A DNA stretch of 36,876 nucleotides from UBA3792 sp946185305 (GTDB lineage Bacteria > Bacillota > Clostridia > Christensenellales > CAG-138): positions 1 through 36,876 of the forward strand of contig CAMHJE010000007.1 in the NCBI GenBank assembly GCA_946185305.1, given 5' to 3'. The notes below the pieces were generated by a model. That model saw nothing but the letters and a program-made list of their open reading frames with translations. It searched no databases and had not been told where the DNA came from. Below, piece after piece: positions 1-7,672 of this stretch. The translations under genes were made by a program, and so were the position numbers. Every line of letters starts with the position of its first letter. The first letter of the stretch is position 1.

Positions 1-93
1 GTGCTCTATTTTTTTCGCTTATTTTTCTCTTACCCCAATGTTTAGTATAGAACCAAAATATCGCAAATAACCGTATACCGTTCTTCTCCTTAC

Positions 94-121
94 GCGGCCT
101 CTTTAGGGGGCCGCCTTTTTT
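94..121 (+). terminator. Intrinsic terminator of an upstream gene
   Basis: A 6-bp GC stem (GCGGCC at 94-99, GGCCGC at 109-114) is followed by a run of T. It closes a transcription unit lying outside the window, on the left. Confidence 0.7.
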
Positions 122-158
122 GTCGGGGTTGTGTTTTCAGATTCCCCGCCCCGGCAAC

Positions 159-187
159 TTGCTTTTCAAGGGCGGGAATGTTATACT
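159..187 (+). promoter_or_regulatory. Promoter of the kinase/regulator operon
   Basis: TTGCTT at 159-164 and TATACT at 182-187 are separated by 17 bases. An imperfect inverted repeat (ATTCCCCGCCC at 141-151, GGGCGGGAAT at 170-179, one-base insertion) flanks the -35 box and could be an operator. The promoter call is from sequence; the operator is inference. Confidence 0.5.
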
Positions 188-239
188 ATCTTATTATGCC
201 GGAAAAAGACCGGCGCGGGGAAACGGAAAGGACGCGGAA

Positions 240-1517
240 ATGGAGACCTTGGTGCGAATCAATCTGACCCTTGCGGGCGCGGGCATATCGCTGTGTATCC
301 TCGGCCTGTCGCAGGCGCTGGCAAGCCGGGTTCTGGTACGCGGTATGCGCCGGTATTTCGTGACGTTCTTCTCGATCATTCTGGCGTACGTGCTGTGCAC
401 CATCGTATCGGAGGCGACGGAGGGCAATACCGATTGGCGGGTGTTCACGAAGATCGGCATGTTCGGCAGCTCCGCGCTTTCTTCCATGCTGCTGCCGATG
501 CTGCTGGGCATCCTGCTCTACACGACCGAGGGCGACCGCTATTGGCGCAACCCGCTGTTTATCACGGCGGTCGCGCTGTGGCTGGCGTATATGGGGCTTT
601 TGGTCTATACGCAGTTTTCGACGGCCATCTATTACTACGACGAAGCCAATGTCTACCATCGCGGGCCGCTGTATCAGGTGCTGCTGCTCGGCCCCGTGCT
701 GATTGTGTTTGTGAACCTCTTGGCGCTACAGCGGCGATGGAGAAAGCTCGCCCCGAAGGTGCGCCGGGCCTATCTGATTTACTTTCTTGTGCCGCTGTTT
801 GCCATGCTGATTCAAATGATGCTTTTCGGCGTGATGACGGTTTCGCTCGGCACGACGATAGCGGCGTTCTGTATGTTTGCGAACATGCTGAGCGATCAGC
901 GCGACCGGTTCTATCAGCAGGAGCAGGAGAACGTGCAGCTGAAAACCGATATCATGCTTACCCAGATTCAGCCGCATTTTCTGTATAACACGCTCGGCGC
1001 GATCCAGAGCCTGTGCGCAACCGATCCGAAAGCCGCAGAAAAGGCGATCGCCAAGTTTTCCCGCTATCTGCGCGGCAATATGGACTCGATCAACCATGGC
1101 GATGCGATCCCGTTCGAGCGCGAGCTGATGCACACGAAGATTTATCTCGAGCTGGAGCAGCTTCGCTATGAGGATGCGCTGGACGTGGCGTACGATCTGG
1201 AGACGATGGATTTCACGCTGCCGCCGCTCACGCTGCAGCCGCTTGCGGAAAATGCGGTGCGGCACGGCATCCGGAAAAAACAGACCGGCAGCGGCACCGT
1301 CACGATCCAGACGCGCGCCTATGCGGATCGGACGGAGGTATCGGTCCTTGACGACGGACCGGGCTTTGATCCGGAACGCCCTCCGCAGGACGGCCGCACG
1401 CATATCGGCTTGATGAACGTGCGCACACGGCTTGAGCACGCCGCGCACGGGCAGCTCAGGATCGAATCGTCGGCGCAGGGGACGCGGGCGACGATTGTGC
1501 TGCCGAAGGAGGTATAA
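240..1517 (+). CDS. Membrane sensor histidine kinase, LytS/YehU (His_kinase) type
   Basis: 425-residue two-component sensor. The N-terminal ~220 residues carry several hydrophobic segments, probably six or seven membrane helices. A short helical linker follows, then the His_kinase domain with QPHFLYNTL, the phosphoacceptor being His246, and a GHKL ATPase domain with the N-box around Asn338 (ENAVRHG) and a DDGPGF G-box. This arrangement is typical of the LytS/YehU/AgrC class that normally signals to LytTR regulators. Its partner here, beginning 2 bases downstream, instead has a SARP-like winged helix. An ATG at 240 is chosen because it follows a purine-rich site and the more upstream TTG start would add an unlikely 40-residue leader overlapping the promoter. 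The signal sensed is unknown. Confidence 0.85.
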   Translation: METLVRINLTLAGAGISLCILGLSQALASRVLVRGMRRYFVTFFSIILAYVLCTIVSEATEGNTDWRVFTKIGMFGSSALSSMLLPMLLGILLYTTEGDRYWRNPLFITAVALWLAYMGLLVYTQFSTAIYYYDEANVYHRGPLYQVLLLGPVLIVFVNLLALQRRWRKLAPKVRRAYLIYFLVPLFAMLIQMMLFGVMTVSLGTTIAAFCMFANMLSDQRDRFYQQEQENVQLKTDIMLTQIQPHFLYNTLGAIQSLCATDPKAAEKAIAKFSRYLRGNMDSINHGDAIPFERELMHTKIYLELEQLRYEDALDVAYDLETMDFTLPPLTLQPLAENAVRHGIRKKQTGSGTVTIQTRAYADRTEVSVLDDGPGFDPERPPQDGRTHIGLMNVRTRLEHAAHGQLRIESSAQGTRATIVLPKEV

Positions 1518-1519
1518 GG

Positions 1520-2329
1520 ATGCGGATTTATGCGATAGACGATGAGCCGAAGGTGCTGCGGCTTTTGGCGACGACCATTGCGGAGGCCGCCCCGGACGCG
1601 GAGGTGCTGTCCTTTTCGCGGGCGACCGACGTGACGCAGGCGCTGGCGGATCCGGCTAAGGCGCCGGACGCGGTGTTTTCGGATATCGAGCTGCCCGGGA
1701 TGAACGGTTTGCAGCTTGTCGATTATATCAAAACCGCCGCGCCGCAGGCACGGATCGTATTCGTCACCGGCTACGACCACTATGCCATCGAGGCCTACCG
1801 GAGGCATGTACACGGCTATCTGATGAAGCCCGTGGACGTGGACATGGTGCGCGAGGAGCTACGGCAGATGCAACCGGCGCCGGCCGCGCCCGTGCAAAAG
1901 CGGCTTTACGCACAATGCCTCGGCCCGTTCGAGGTGTTTGCGGACGGGAAGCCGCTGCCGTTCGACCGCCGCAAAACCAAGGAGCTGCTGGCTTTTTTGA
2001 TCGACCGCCGCGGCGCAACCTGCACGGCAGAGGAGATCATCGCGGCGCTGTGGGAGGACGAGACGGACACGGTTAAGGCCAAGCACCGGCTGCGCAATCT
2101 TGTCAACGACCTGCGCGCGGCGCTGAAGACGGCGGATGCCGAGGATGTTCTGCTGCGAAAAAGCGGCCTCTTGGCGATCAAGGCCGATGAGATCGACTGC
2201 GACTATTACCGGATGCTTTCCGGCGACGCCGATGCGGCGAAGAGCTTCCACGGCGCGTACATGTCCCAATACAGCTGGGCGGAGCCGACGGCAGGCCGCC
2301 TGTGGTTTGAGCAGGGCGGGCAAGCATAA
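1520..2329 (+). CDS. Response regulator with SARP-like winged-helix output domain
   Basis: 269 residues. The N-terminal receiver domain (about 1-120) has the acidic pocket at Asp7/Asp8, the phosphoacceptor Asp55 in FSDIELPGMNG, Thr83 and Lys103 (LMKP). The C-terminal part (about 128-269) starts LGPFEVFADGKPL and continues through a winged helix (TAEEIIAALWEDE, HRLRNLVNDLRAAL). This is the OmpR-like fold seen at the N-terminus of SARP/BTAD regulators, but only a stub of the BTAD helical domain remains. It should bind DNA when phosphorylated by the kinase encoded just upstream. The target is unknown; the BTAD gene downstream is a candidate. Confidence 0.85.
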   Translation: MRIYAIDDEPKVLRLLATTIAEAAPDAEVLSFSRATDVTQALADPAKAPDAVFSDIELPGMNGLQLVDYIKTAAPQARIVFVTGYDHYAIEAYRRHVHGYLMKPVDVDMVREELRQMQPAPAAPVQKRLYAQCLGPFEVFADGKPLPFDRRKTKELLAFLIDRRGATCTAEEIIAALWEDETDTVKAKHRLRNLVNDLRAALKTADAEDVLLRKSGLLAIKADEIDCDYYRMLSGDADAAKSFHGAYMSQYSWAEPTAGRLWFEQGGQA

Positions 2330-2363
2330 CACGCTCGACCAATTTACAAAATATTTACTTTAT

Positions 2364-2386
2364 GCAGGCTCGTGCCTGCCTTTTTT
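2364..2386 (+). terminator. Terminator after the two-component operon
   Basis: GCAGGC (2364-2369), a TCGT loop and GCCTGC (2374-2379) are followed by CTTTTTT. It separates the two-component pair from the BTAD regulator. Confidence 0.8.
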
Positions 2387-2499
2387 ATTGATTTTTGATG
2401 AATATTTGAGACGTTTTTGAGCGATACATACTCTATACTGAGCGTTAAGAAAGAACTCCCTATATTCAGTTATAGGAAATTTACATGTAGGGGGTAAAA

Positions 2500-3666
2500 A
2501 TGGAAACGCTCAACACCTCTAACACAAAAATCCTATATGTGCAAACCTTCCGGGAATTCTCATTGACCTACGGCGGGAATGCGCTTGTCGGGCTGTCGCG
2601 CTACGGCAACACGCAGCCGGAGGTTCTTTTGCAGATCCTGCTACACAACCGTCCGCATGGCGTTTCGCGGCGCACGCTGATGCGCGAGCTGTTCGACGAG
2701 CGGGACGTGCTGGACGCGGCGCACTCGCTGCATGTGCTGCTGTATAATCTTCGTGTGAAGCTGCGCAAGGCGGGTCTGCCGGACAGCGAATATTTCCGGC
2801 GTGACGGGGAAATGTACTACTGGACCGAGGCGATCCCGGTCGAGGAGGATGCGGAACGGTTCGAGCAGCTTTGCAGCGAGGCGGCGGAAACGGAATCGCC
2901 GGAGAATCGGAAGCGGTTGTATACGGAAGCGTGCAACCTGTATCGCGGCGAGTTTTTAGAGGATCACAGCGCCACATGGGTTCTGCGCGAAGCAAAGCGG
3001 TATGAGCGGCTCTACGGCGTTTGCGTCGAGGCGCTTGCGCAGATCGCGCGGGAGGAATTGAACTATACGGCGCTCGAAGCACTCGGCAGGCAGGCCGCGG
3101 CGGCGCAGCCCTTCTGGGGCTGGGAACGGCTGATGATGGAGGGCATGCTCGGCGAGGGACGGCTTTGGAACGCGCGGCAGCTGTACTTTGCCATCGAACG
3201 GTACTACCGTGAATCGGATATGCCGATGGACGAGAGGATACAGGCCTTGTACGATCAATGCCGTCCGATGGATCCCGGCGCGGTGCCTTCACCGGATCGG
3301 CTGCTGGAGAACTTGAGCGTGCAGTCCGAAAACGGTGGGTATGTATGCAGCTATGCGGCCTTCACGGGGCTTTGCGAAATGGCAAAGCGGTGGAACCGGA
3401 ACGGTATGCTGCTGACAGCGACGATCTCCGCTGGCGGCGAGCAAACCGTCGCCATGCTCCTGCGATCGCTGCGCTCGATGCTGCGCCCGTGCGACGCGCT
3501 GACACATACCGACGACGAGCAGATCATGATTTTTCTGTCGGAAGCGTCGGAGCAGACGAGCTGGCAATGGCAGCAGCGATTGACGCGCTATTGCCGCGAA
3601 AACAGCATTTCGCTGTTGGGCGGTTGGCAGACCGTCAAGATCGGCGTGCCGCCGGTCGAATCCTGA
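2500..3666 (+). CDS. Stand-alone BTAD/SARP-family transcriptional regulator
   Basis: 388 residues. An N-terminal winged helix (about 10-105; RRTLMRELF, HVLLYNLRVKLRKAG) is followed by a BTAD helical domain (about 110-250; YRGEFLEDHSATWVLREAKR). The C-terminal ~110 residues contain LRSMLRPCDALTHTDDEQI, which recalls a degenerate nucleotide-cyclase-like or dimerisation domain found on similar clostridial BTAD proteins; this part is uncertain. There is no receiver domain. The ATG follows a strong TAGGGGG site. An inverted repeat CCTATA/TATAGG (2459-2464, 2471-2476) lies just before the ribosome site and may be an autoregulatory operator. The winged helix resembles that of the upstream response regulator, so the two may act on related targets. 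This is inference. Confidence 0.75.
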   Translation: METLNTSNTKILYVQTFREFSLTYGGNALVGLSRYGNTQPEVLLQILLHNRPHGVSRRTLMRELFDERDVLDAAHSLHVLLYNLRVKLRKAGLPDSEYFRRDGEMYYWTEAIPVEEDAERFEQLCSEAAETESPENRKRLYTEACNLYRGEFLEDHSATWVLREAKRYERLYGVCVEALAQIAREELNYTALEALGRQAAAAQPFWGWERLMMEGMLGEGRLWNARQLYFAIERYYRESDMPMDERIQALYDQCRPMDPGAVPSPDRLLENLSVQSENGGYVCSYAAFTGLCEMAKRWNRNGMLLTATISAGGEQTVAMLLRSLRSMLRPCDALTHTDDEQIMIFLSEASEQTSWQWQQRLTRYCRENSISLLGGWQTVKIGVPPVES

Positions 3667-3675
3667 AACACCTTG

Positions 3676-3704
3676 CGGGGAACCGAATCGGTTCCCCGTT
3701 TTTT
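3676..3704 (+). terminator. Terminator of the BTAD gene
   Basis: CGGGGAACC (3676-3684) and GGTTCCCCG (3690-3698) form a 9-bp stem followed by T6. Confidence 0.9.
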
Positions 3705-3722
3705 ACATTCTTCGTAAAAGCA

Positions 3723-3752
3723 TTGCGTATCCACGCCGGAATATGCTACAAT
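3723..3752 (+). promoter_or_regulatory. mnmG-rsmG promoter
   Basis: TTGCGT at 3723-3728 and TACAAT at 3747-3752 with an 18-base spacer. They are placed 22 bases before the mnmG start codon, giving a very short 5' leader with a GGAGG site. Confidence 0.6.
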
Positions 3753-3774
3753 AAGTTGTTTACGGAGGACGACT

Positions 3775-5646
3775 ATGTACACCAATGAATTTGATATAGC
3801 GGTGATCGGCGCGGGGCATGCGGGCGTGGAGGCGTCGCTGGCCTGCGCGCGAATGGGGCTTAAGACCCTGCTTTTGACGCTGAACCTTGACAGCATCGGC
3901 ATGATGCCGTGCAATCCGGCCATCGGCGGTACGGGCAAGGGGCATCTTGTCCGCGAGATCGACGCGCTCGGCGGGGAGATGGGGCTTGCGGCGGACGATA
4001 CGCTGATCCAGATGCGCATGCTCAACACCGGCAAGGGCCCGGCGGTACACAGTCTGCGTGCGCAGATGGACAAGCGCCGCTATCATGAGCGCGTCAAAAG
4101 CGCCATCGAGCGACAGCCGAACCTTGTTGTGCTGCAGGGTGAGGTCAACGAGATCGAAACGGCGGGCGGCAAGGTGTCGGCGGTGATCACCGACGAGGGC
4201 TTCCGCTATGCCTGCCGCGCGGTCGTGCTGTGCGCAGGTGTTTATATGAAATCGCGCATCCTGATCGGGGAATGGGCGCGGCTGTCCGGTCCGAACGGGA
4301 TGCTTCGCAGCGAGAACCTTTCGGACGCGCTGCGGCGGCTGAACATTCCCTTACAGCGGTTCAAAACCGGCACCCCGGCGCGCGTGAAGCGGTCAAGCCT
4401 TGACTTTGATGAAATGGAGATTCAGCTCGGCGACGAGCCGACGCCCGCGTTTTCGTTCCTGCATCCGAACGGGCTTTCGCTCAAGCAGGACGCGTGCTGG
4501 CTGACCTATACAACGCAGGAAACGCACGACATCATCCGCGCGAACCTGCACCGTTCTCCGATGTACAGCGGCAAGATCCACGCGACCGGCACGCGCTATT
4601 GCCCGTCGATCGAGGATAAGGTTGTGAAATTTGCCGACAAGGACCGGCATCAGCTGTTTATCGAGCCGGAGGGCCGCACGACAGAAGAAATGTACGTGCA
4701 GGGCTTTTCGACCTCGCTGCCCGCGGACGTGCAGATCGACATGCTGCATTCCCTGCCGGGGCTCCGGCGCTGCGAAGTCATGCGGCTCGGCTATGCGATC
4801 GAATACGACTGTCTCGATCCCACGGCACTCGACCTCCGGTTCATGGTCAAAGCCGTCCCCGGCCTGTTCACGGCGGGGCAGGTGAACGGCTCGAGCGGCT
4901 ATGAGGAAGCCGCGGCGCAGGGGTTGTATGCGGGCATCAACGCCGCGCTGTACGTGAAGGGTGAGGAGCCGTTTTTGCTCGGCCGCAGCGACGCATACAT
5001 CGGCGTGCTGGTGGACGATCTGGCAACCAAGGGCACGCCGGAGCCGTACCGTATGATGACGAGCCGGTGCGAATACCGCCTACTGCTGCGGCAGGACAAC
5101 GCCGATCTGCGGCTGACCGAGCGCGCACGGCGGCTTGGACTGATTACAAACGAGCGGTATGCGGCGCTGTGCCGCAAAACGGAGGGCATCGAAGCTGCAA
5201 AGCGGCGTCTGTCCGCCCATGTTCCCGCAACGGATGCGCTGCGCGTGTATCTCGAATCGCTCGGCGAGCCGGTGCCGCAAAACGGTGCTGTACTGTTCGA
5301 TCTGTTGAAGCGGCCGAAGGTGACATACAGCGACCTGCTGCGCTTGTTCGACGGATTGGAGCCGCTTGACCCGGACGTGGAGGAGCAGATCGAGGTGCTG
5401 GCACATTACGACGGCTATATCGAAAAGCAGCGTATCCAGGTCGAGCGCGAACGTGCGCTCGAAACGACGCCGCTTCCCGCCGATCTCGATTACAGCGGAC
5501 TCGACGGGCTGCGGCTCGAAGCGCGGCAAAAGCTGAACGCGATCCATCCCACATCGGTCGGGCAGGCGTCGCGCATTTCGGGCGTTTCGCCCGCGGATAT
5601 CAGCGTGCTGCTGATTTATGCCAAGAGGGGGTTCCATCATGCGTGA
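3775..5646 (+). CDS. mnmG: tRNA uridine-5-carboxymethylaminomethyl(34) synthesis enzyme MnmG (GidA)
   Basis: FAD-dependent cytosolic enzyme that works with the GTPase MnmE to add the (carboxy)methylaminomethyl group to U34 of tRNAs reading split codon boxes. The dinucleotide-binding motif GAGHAG is at residues 12-17. The family signatures CNPAIGGTGKGHLVREID and GLFTAGQVNGSSGYEEAAAQG are both present. The 623-residue length is normal for the family, and the helical C-terminal tRNA/MnmE-binding domain is complete. The gene follows a short leader with a GGAGG site and overlaps rsmG by 8 bases, the classic gidA-gidB order. mnmE is often just upstream in Clostridia but is not in this window. Confidence 0.98.
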   Translation: MYTNEFDIAVIGAGHAGVEASLACARMGLKTLLLTLNLDSIGMMPCNPAIGGTGKGHLVREIDALGGEMGLAADDTLIQMRMLNTGKGPAVHSLRAQMDKRRYHERVKSAIERQPNLVVLQGEVNEIETAGGKVSAVITDEGFRYACRAVVLCAGVYMKSRILIGEWARLSGPNGMLRSENLSDALRRLNIPLQRFKTGTPARVKRSSLDFDEMEIQLGDEPTPAFSFLHPNGLSLKQDACWLTYTTQETHDIIRANLHRSPMYSGKIHATGTRYCPSIEDKVVKFADKDRHQLFIEPEGRTTEEMYVQGFSTSLPADVQIDMLHSLPGLRRCEVMRLGYAIEYDCLDPTALDLRFMVKAVPGLFTAGQVNGSSGYEEAAAQGLYAGINAALYVKGEEPFLLGRSDAYIGVLVDDLATKGTPEPYRMMTSRCEYRLLLRQDNADLRLTERARRLGLITNERYAALCRKTEGIEAAKRRLSAHVPATDALRVYLESLGEPVPQNGAVLFDLLKRPKVTYSDLLRLFDGLEPLDPDVEEQIEVLAHYDGYIEKQRIQVERERALETTPLPADLDYSGLDGLRLEARQKLNAIHPTSVGQASRISGVSPADISVLLIYAKRGFHHA

Positions 5647-6316
5647 TTGGATCCGGGAAGCGATTCCCGGCATTACAAACGAAGCCTGCGACAAATTTGT
5701 CGCATATTATGAACTGCTGATCGACTGGAACAGCCGCATGAACCTGACGGCGATCACCGAGCCGAAGGAGGTCGCCCAAAAGCATTTTGCCGATTCGCTG
5801 GCCGCGCTGCCGTATCTGGCGACAGGCGCAAAGGTTGTGGATGTCGGCACCGGGGCGGGCTTTCCGGGCGTGCCGCTTTTGATTATGCGGCCTGACCTAA
5901 GGCTGACGTTGGTGGATTCGCTGCAAAAGCGCATGAATTTTCTGAACACCGTTCTGCAAACGCTGGATTTGCGGGCCGAAACCGTCCATGCGCGGGCAGA
6001 GGATTTCGGCAGGATGCCGCAATATCGGGAAGCGTTCGACTTCGCGGTGTCCCGCGCGGTCGCGTCGTTACCGGTTCTGCTGGAGCTGACCGTGCCGCTT
6101 TTGAAGGTCGGCGGCAAAAGCATCTGCTATAAGGGCGACGCGGCGGCGGAGCTTGCGTCAGCAAAAAGCGCCCTGCATCTGCTGCATGCAAGCGCCGAAA
6201 CGGTCACGATTCCGGCGGCCTACGGCGCACGCTCTTTACTGATCTGTACTAAAAACGCACCTACTTCAAGGACGTATCCACGCAAAGCCGGCACGCCGAG
6301 CAAGCAACCGCTGTAA
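5639..6316 (+). CDS. rsmG: 16S rRNA (guanine527-N7)-methyltransferase RsmG (GidB)
   Basis: 225-residue S-adenosylmethionine-dependent methyltransferase that modifies G527 of 16S rRNA; loss in other bacteria gives low-level streptomycin resistance. The SAM-binding motif VVDVGTGAGFPG spans about residues 66-77. The typical C-terminal tail YPRKAGTPSKQPL is present, so the gene is complete. It is slightly shorter than many homologues because the loop before the last strand is short. An ATG at 5639 is chosen because a run of AGAGGGGG lies 7-16 bases upstream, inside mnmG. It shares the mnmG promoter. No clear terminator with a T-tract follows. Confidence 0.96.
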   Translation: MRDWIREAIPGITNEACDKFVAYYELLIDWNSRMNLTAITEPKEVAQKHFADSLAALPYLATGAKVVDVGTGAGFPGVPLLIMRPDLRLTLVDSLQKRMNFLNTVLQTLDLRAETVHARAEDFGRMPQYREAFDFAVSRAVASLPVLLELTVPLLKVGGKSICYKGDAAAELASAKSALHLLHASAETVTIPAAYGARSLLICTKNAPTSRTYPRKAGTPSKQPL

Positions 6317-6320
6317 GAAC

Positions 6321-6436
6321 GACAATATATATACCGTAAACACACCATATAAAGCGAAGAAAACCACTATTATGGTGCAAATATGATCCATATATCCGCC
6401 ATGTGCCGGACAATATAGACTATAAACACACCATAT
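6321..6436. repeat. Imperfect direct repeats in the rsmG-met intergenic region
   Basis: Two copies of about 28-30 bases (6321-6350 and 6409-6436) begin GACAATATA and end in the identical 14-mer TAAACACACCATAT. The inverse of the core (TATGGTG) is at 6371-6377. A GCCGGA/TCCGGC pair (6405-6410, 6436-6441) brackets the second copy. The stretch is clearly more AT-rich than its surroundings and codes for nothing recognisable. It could be regulator sites or a relic of a small mobile repeat. Confidence 0.4.
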
Positions 6437-6549
6437 CCGGCGATGCTTCTATAATACAGTCTTTGTCGGCAGAAAGAAACCGAAGCAGCAAGGCAGAACC
6501 AAAACGCGTTAAAATGCATGTAAAGCGTATATTTTTGCAAAATTAGGGG

Positions 6550-6578
6550 TTGACAAGCAAAGCGGCTTGTGGTATGCT
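6550..6578 (+). promoter_or_regulatory. metQNI promoter
   Basis: TTGACA at 6550-6555, a 17-base spacer and TATGCT at 6573-6578 preceded by TGG (extended -10). A small stem-loop (ATCGTA 6585-6590, TACGAT 6598-6603) sits at the predicted +1. Confidence 0.8.
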
Positions 6579-6632
6579 TGCCCCATCGTAAAGAATATAC
6601 GATTCAGCAACGAGGAAAGGAGGCCGCAGAGA

Positions 6633-6722
6633 ATGGCGATTCTGGCGAAAGAATTTTCTATGTCGATGTGCATGTCCATGATGCGGCTGCTCCGTTGCCG
6701 GATCATGCGTTTGTGTGCATAA
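6633..6722 (+). CDS. Methionine-rich leader peptide of the met importer operon
   Basis: A 29-codon reading frame with a strong AAAGGAGG site (6616-6623) 9 bases before its ATG. It encodes 7 methionines, five of them in the block MSMCMSMM at residues 10-17, plus three cysteines. It ends 27 bases before an intrinsic terminator and lies upstream of metQNI. This is the layout of a transcription-attenuation leader: scarce charged methionyl-tRNA would stall the ribosome in the Met block. The segment at 6683-6694, directly after that block, is complementary to the 5' arm of the terminator. No SAM-box or T-box motif was found. The coding assignment is from sequence; the mechanism is inference. Confidence 0.75.
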   Translation: MAILAKEFSMSMCMSMMRLLRCRIMRLCA

Positions 6723-6749
6723 AAAACGCCCGCGCATAGATCGTCGATT

Positions 6750-6779
6750 ACGGAAGCCGCATCACGGCTTCCGTTTTTA
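6750..6779 (+). terminator. Attenuator terminator of the met operon
   Basis: A perfect 10-bp stem (ACGGAAGCCG 6750-6759, CGGCTTCCGT 6765-6774) with a CATCA loop is followed by TTTTAT. Its 5' arm (6751-6760) can instead pair with 6683-6694 inside the leader peptide gene: GCGGCT with AGCCGC, then CCG with CGG. A further alternative hairpin (6701-6709 with 6733-6742, one bulge) spans the leader stop codon. Confidence 0.85.
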
Positions 6780-6817
6780 TATGCCCCTAACGACCAATAC
6801 ATAAAGGAGAAAAAACC

Positions 6818-7669
6818 ATGAAAAAACTGATTTCCCTGCTGCTCGTTCTCGTTCTCGGTGCTTCCTTCGCCGTCGGCTGCGCGTCCGGCGCTGCCAAGAG
6901 CTTTACCATCGCGGTTCCGAACGATCCGACCAACGAAGCGCGCGCCCTGCGCCTCCTCGAAGCCAACGGCCTCATCAAGCTGAAGGAAGGCTCCGGCGAG
7001 ACCGCTACCAAGCTCGATATTGCGGAGAACCCCTACAACATCACGATCGAGGAGATCGAAGCCGCACAGCTTCCGTCGATGCTCAAGGACGTAGACTTTG
7101 CGGTCATCAACACGAACTATGCGGCGGGCGCAGGCCTGAACCTGACCACCGATACGGTCATTCGCGAGAGCACCGACGTTGCGCTGCCGAACGTGCTGGC
7201 TGTCAAGGAAGGCAATGAGAATGATCCGAAGCTGCTCGCCCTGATCGCCGCGCTGCAAAGCCAGCAGGTCGCGGACAAGATCGCTTCCGACGCGTCGCTC
7301 GGCGCGATCAGCGTTGTGACGAACCCGACCGACGGTTATAATCCCTCGATCGACTATGCGGCCCTCGACGGCGCGGTCATCACGGTCGCCGCTTCCCCGA
7401 CGCCGCACGCTGAAATCTTGAAGGTCGCTGCCGAAATCCTTGCCGCCAAGGGCATTGCGCTGAACGTGATTGAATACACCGACTATGTGCAGCCGAACCT
7501 CGTGGTTGATTCCGGCGAGATCGACGCGAACTACTTCCAGCATGTTCCGTACATGAACGACTTCAATGCGAACAACGGCACGCACCTTGTTTCGCTCGGT
7601 GAGATCCACAGCGAACCGATGGGTATGTACTGCGGCAAGCTGTCCTCCCTGGACGACCTCAAAAAGTAA
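6818..7669 (+). CDS. metQ: Methionine ABC transporter substrate-binding lipoprotein MetQ
   Basis: 283-residue NlpA/MetQ-family lipoprotein that captures L- or D-methionine outside the membrane and delivers it to MetNI. The signal peptide MKKLISLLLVLVLGAS ends in a lipobox with Cys21 (AVGC). The mature domain shows the family features SFTIAV near its start, DFAVINTNYA, YTDYVQPNL and SGEIDANYFQHVPYM. An AAAGGAG site precedes the ATG. It is the first structural gene of the Q-N-I operon and lies immediately behind the leader-peptide attenuator, in keeping with the methionine assignment. Uptake of a related ligand cannot be excluded from sequence alone. Confidence 0.93.
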   Translation: MKKLISLLLVLVLGASFAVGCASGAAKSFTIAVPNDPTNEARALRLLEANGLIKLKEGSGETATKLDIAENPYNITIEEIEAAQLPSMLKDVDFAVINTNYAAGAGLNLTTDTVIRESTDVALPNVLAVKEGNENDPKLLALIAALQSQQVADKIASDASLGAISVVTNPTDGYNPSIDYAALDGAVITVAASPTPHAEILKVAAEILAAKGIALNVIEYTDYVQPNLVVDSGEIDANYFQHVPYMNDFNANNGTHLVSLGEIHSEPMGMYCGKLSSLDDLKK

Positions 7670-7672
7670 CGC

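Noticed and set aside
6585..6817. SAM-box riboswitch or Met T-box before metQNI.
   Set aside because: Neither the conserved SAM-I core nor the T-box GGTGGNACCGCG element is present; the leader peptide and antiterminator account for the region.
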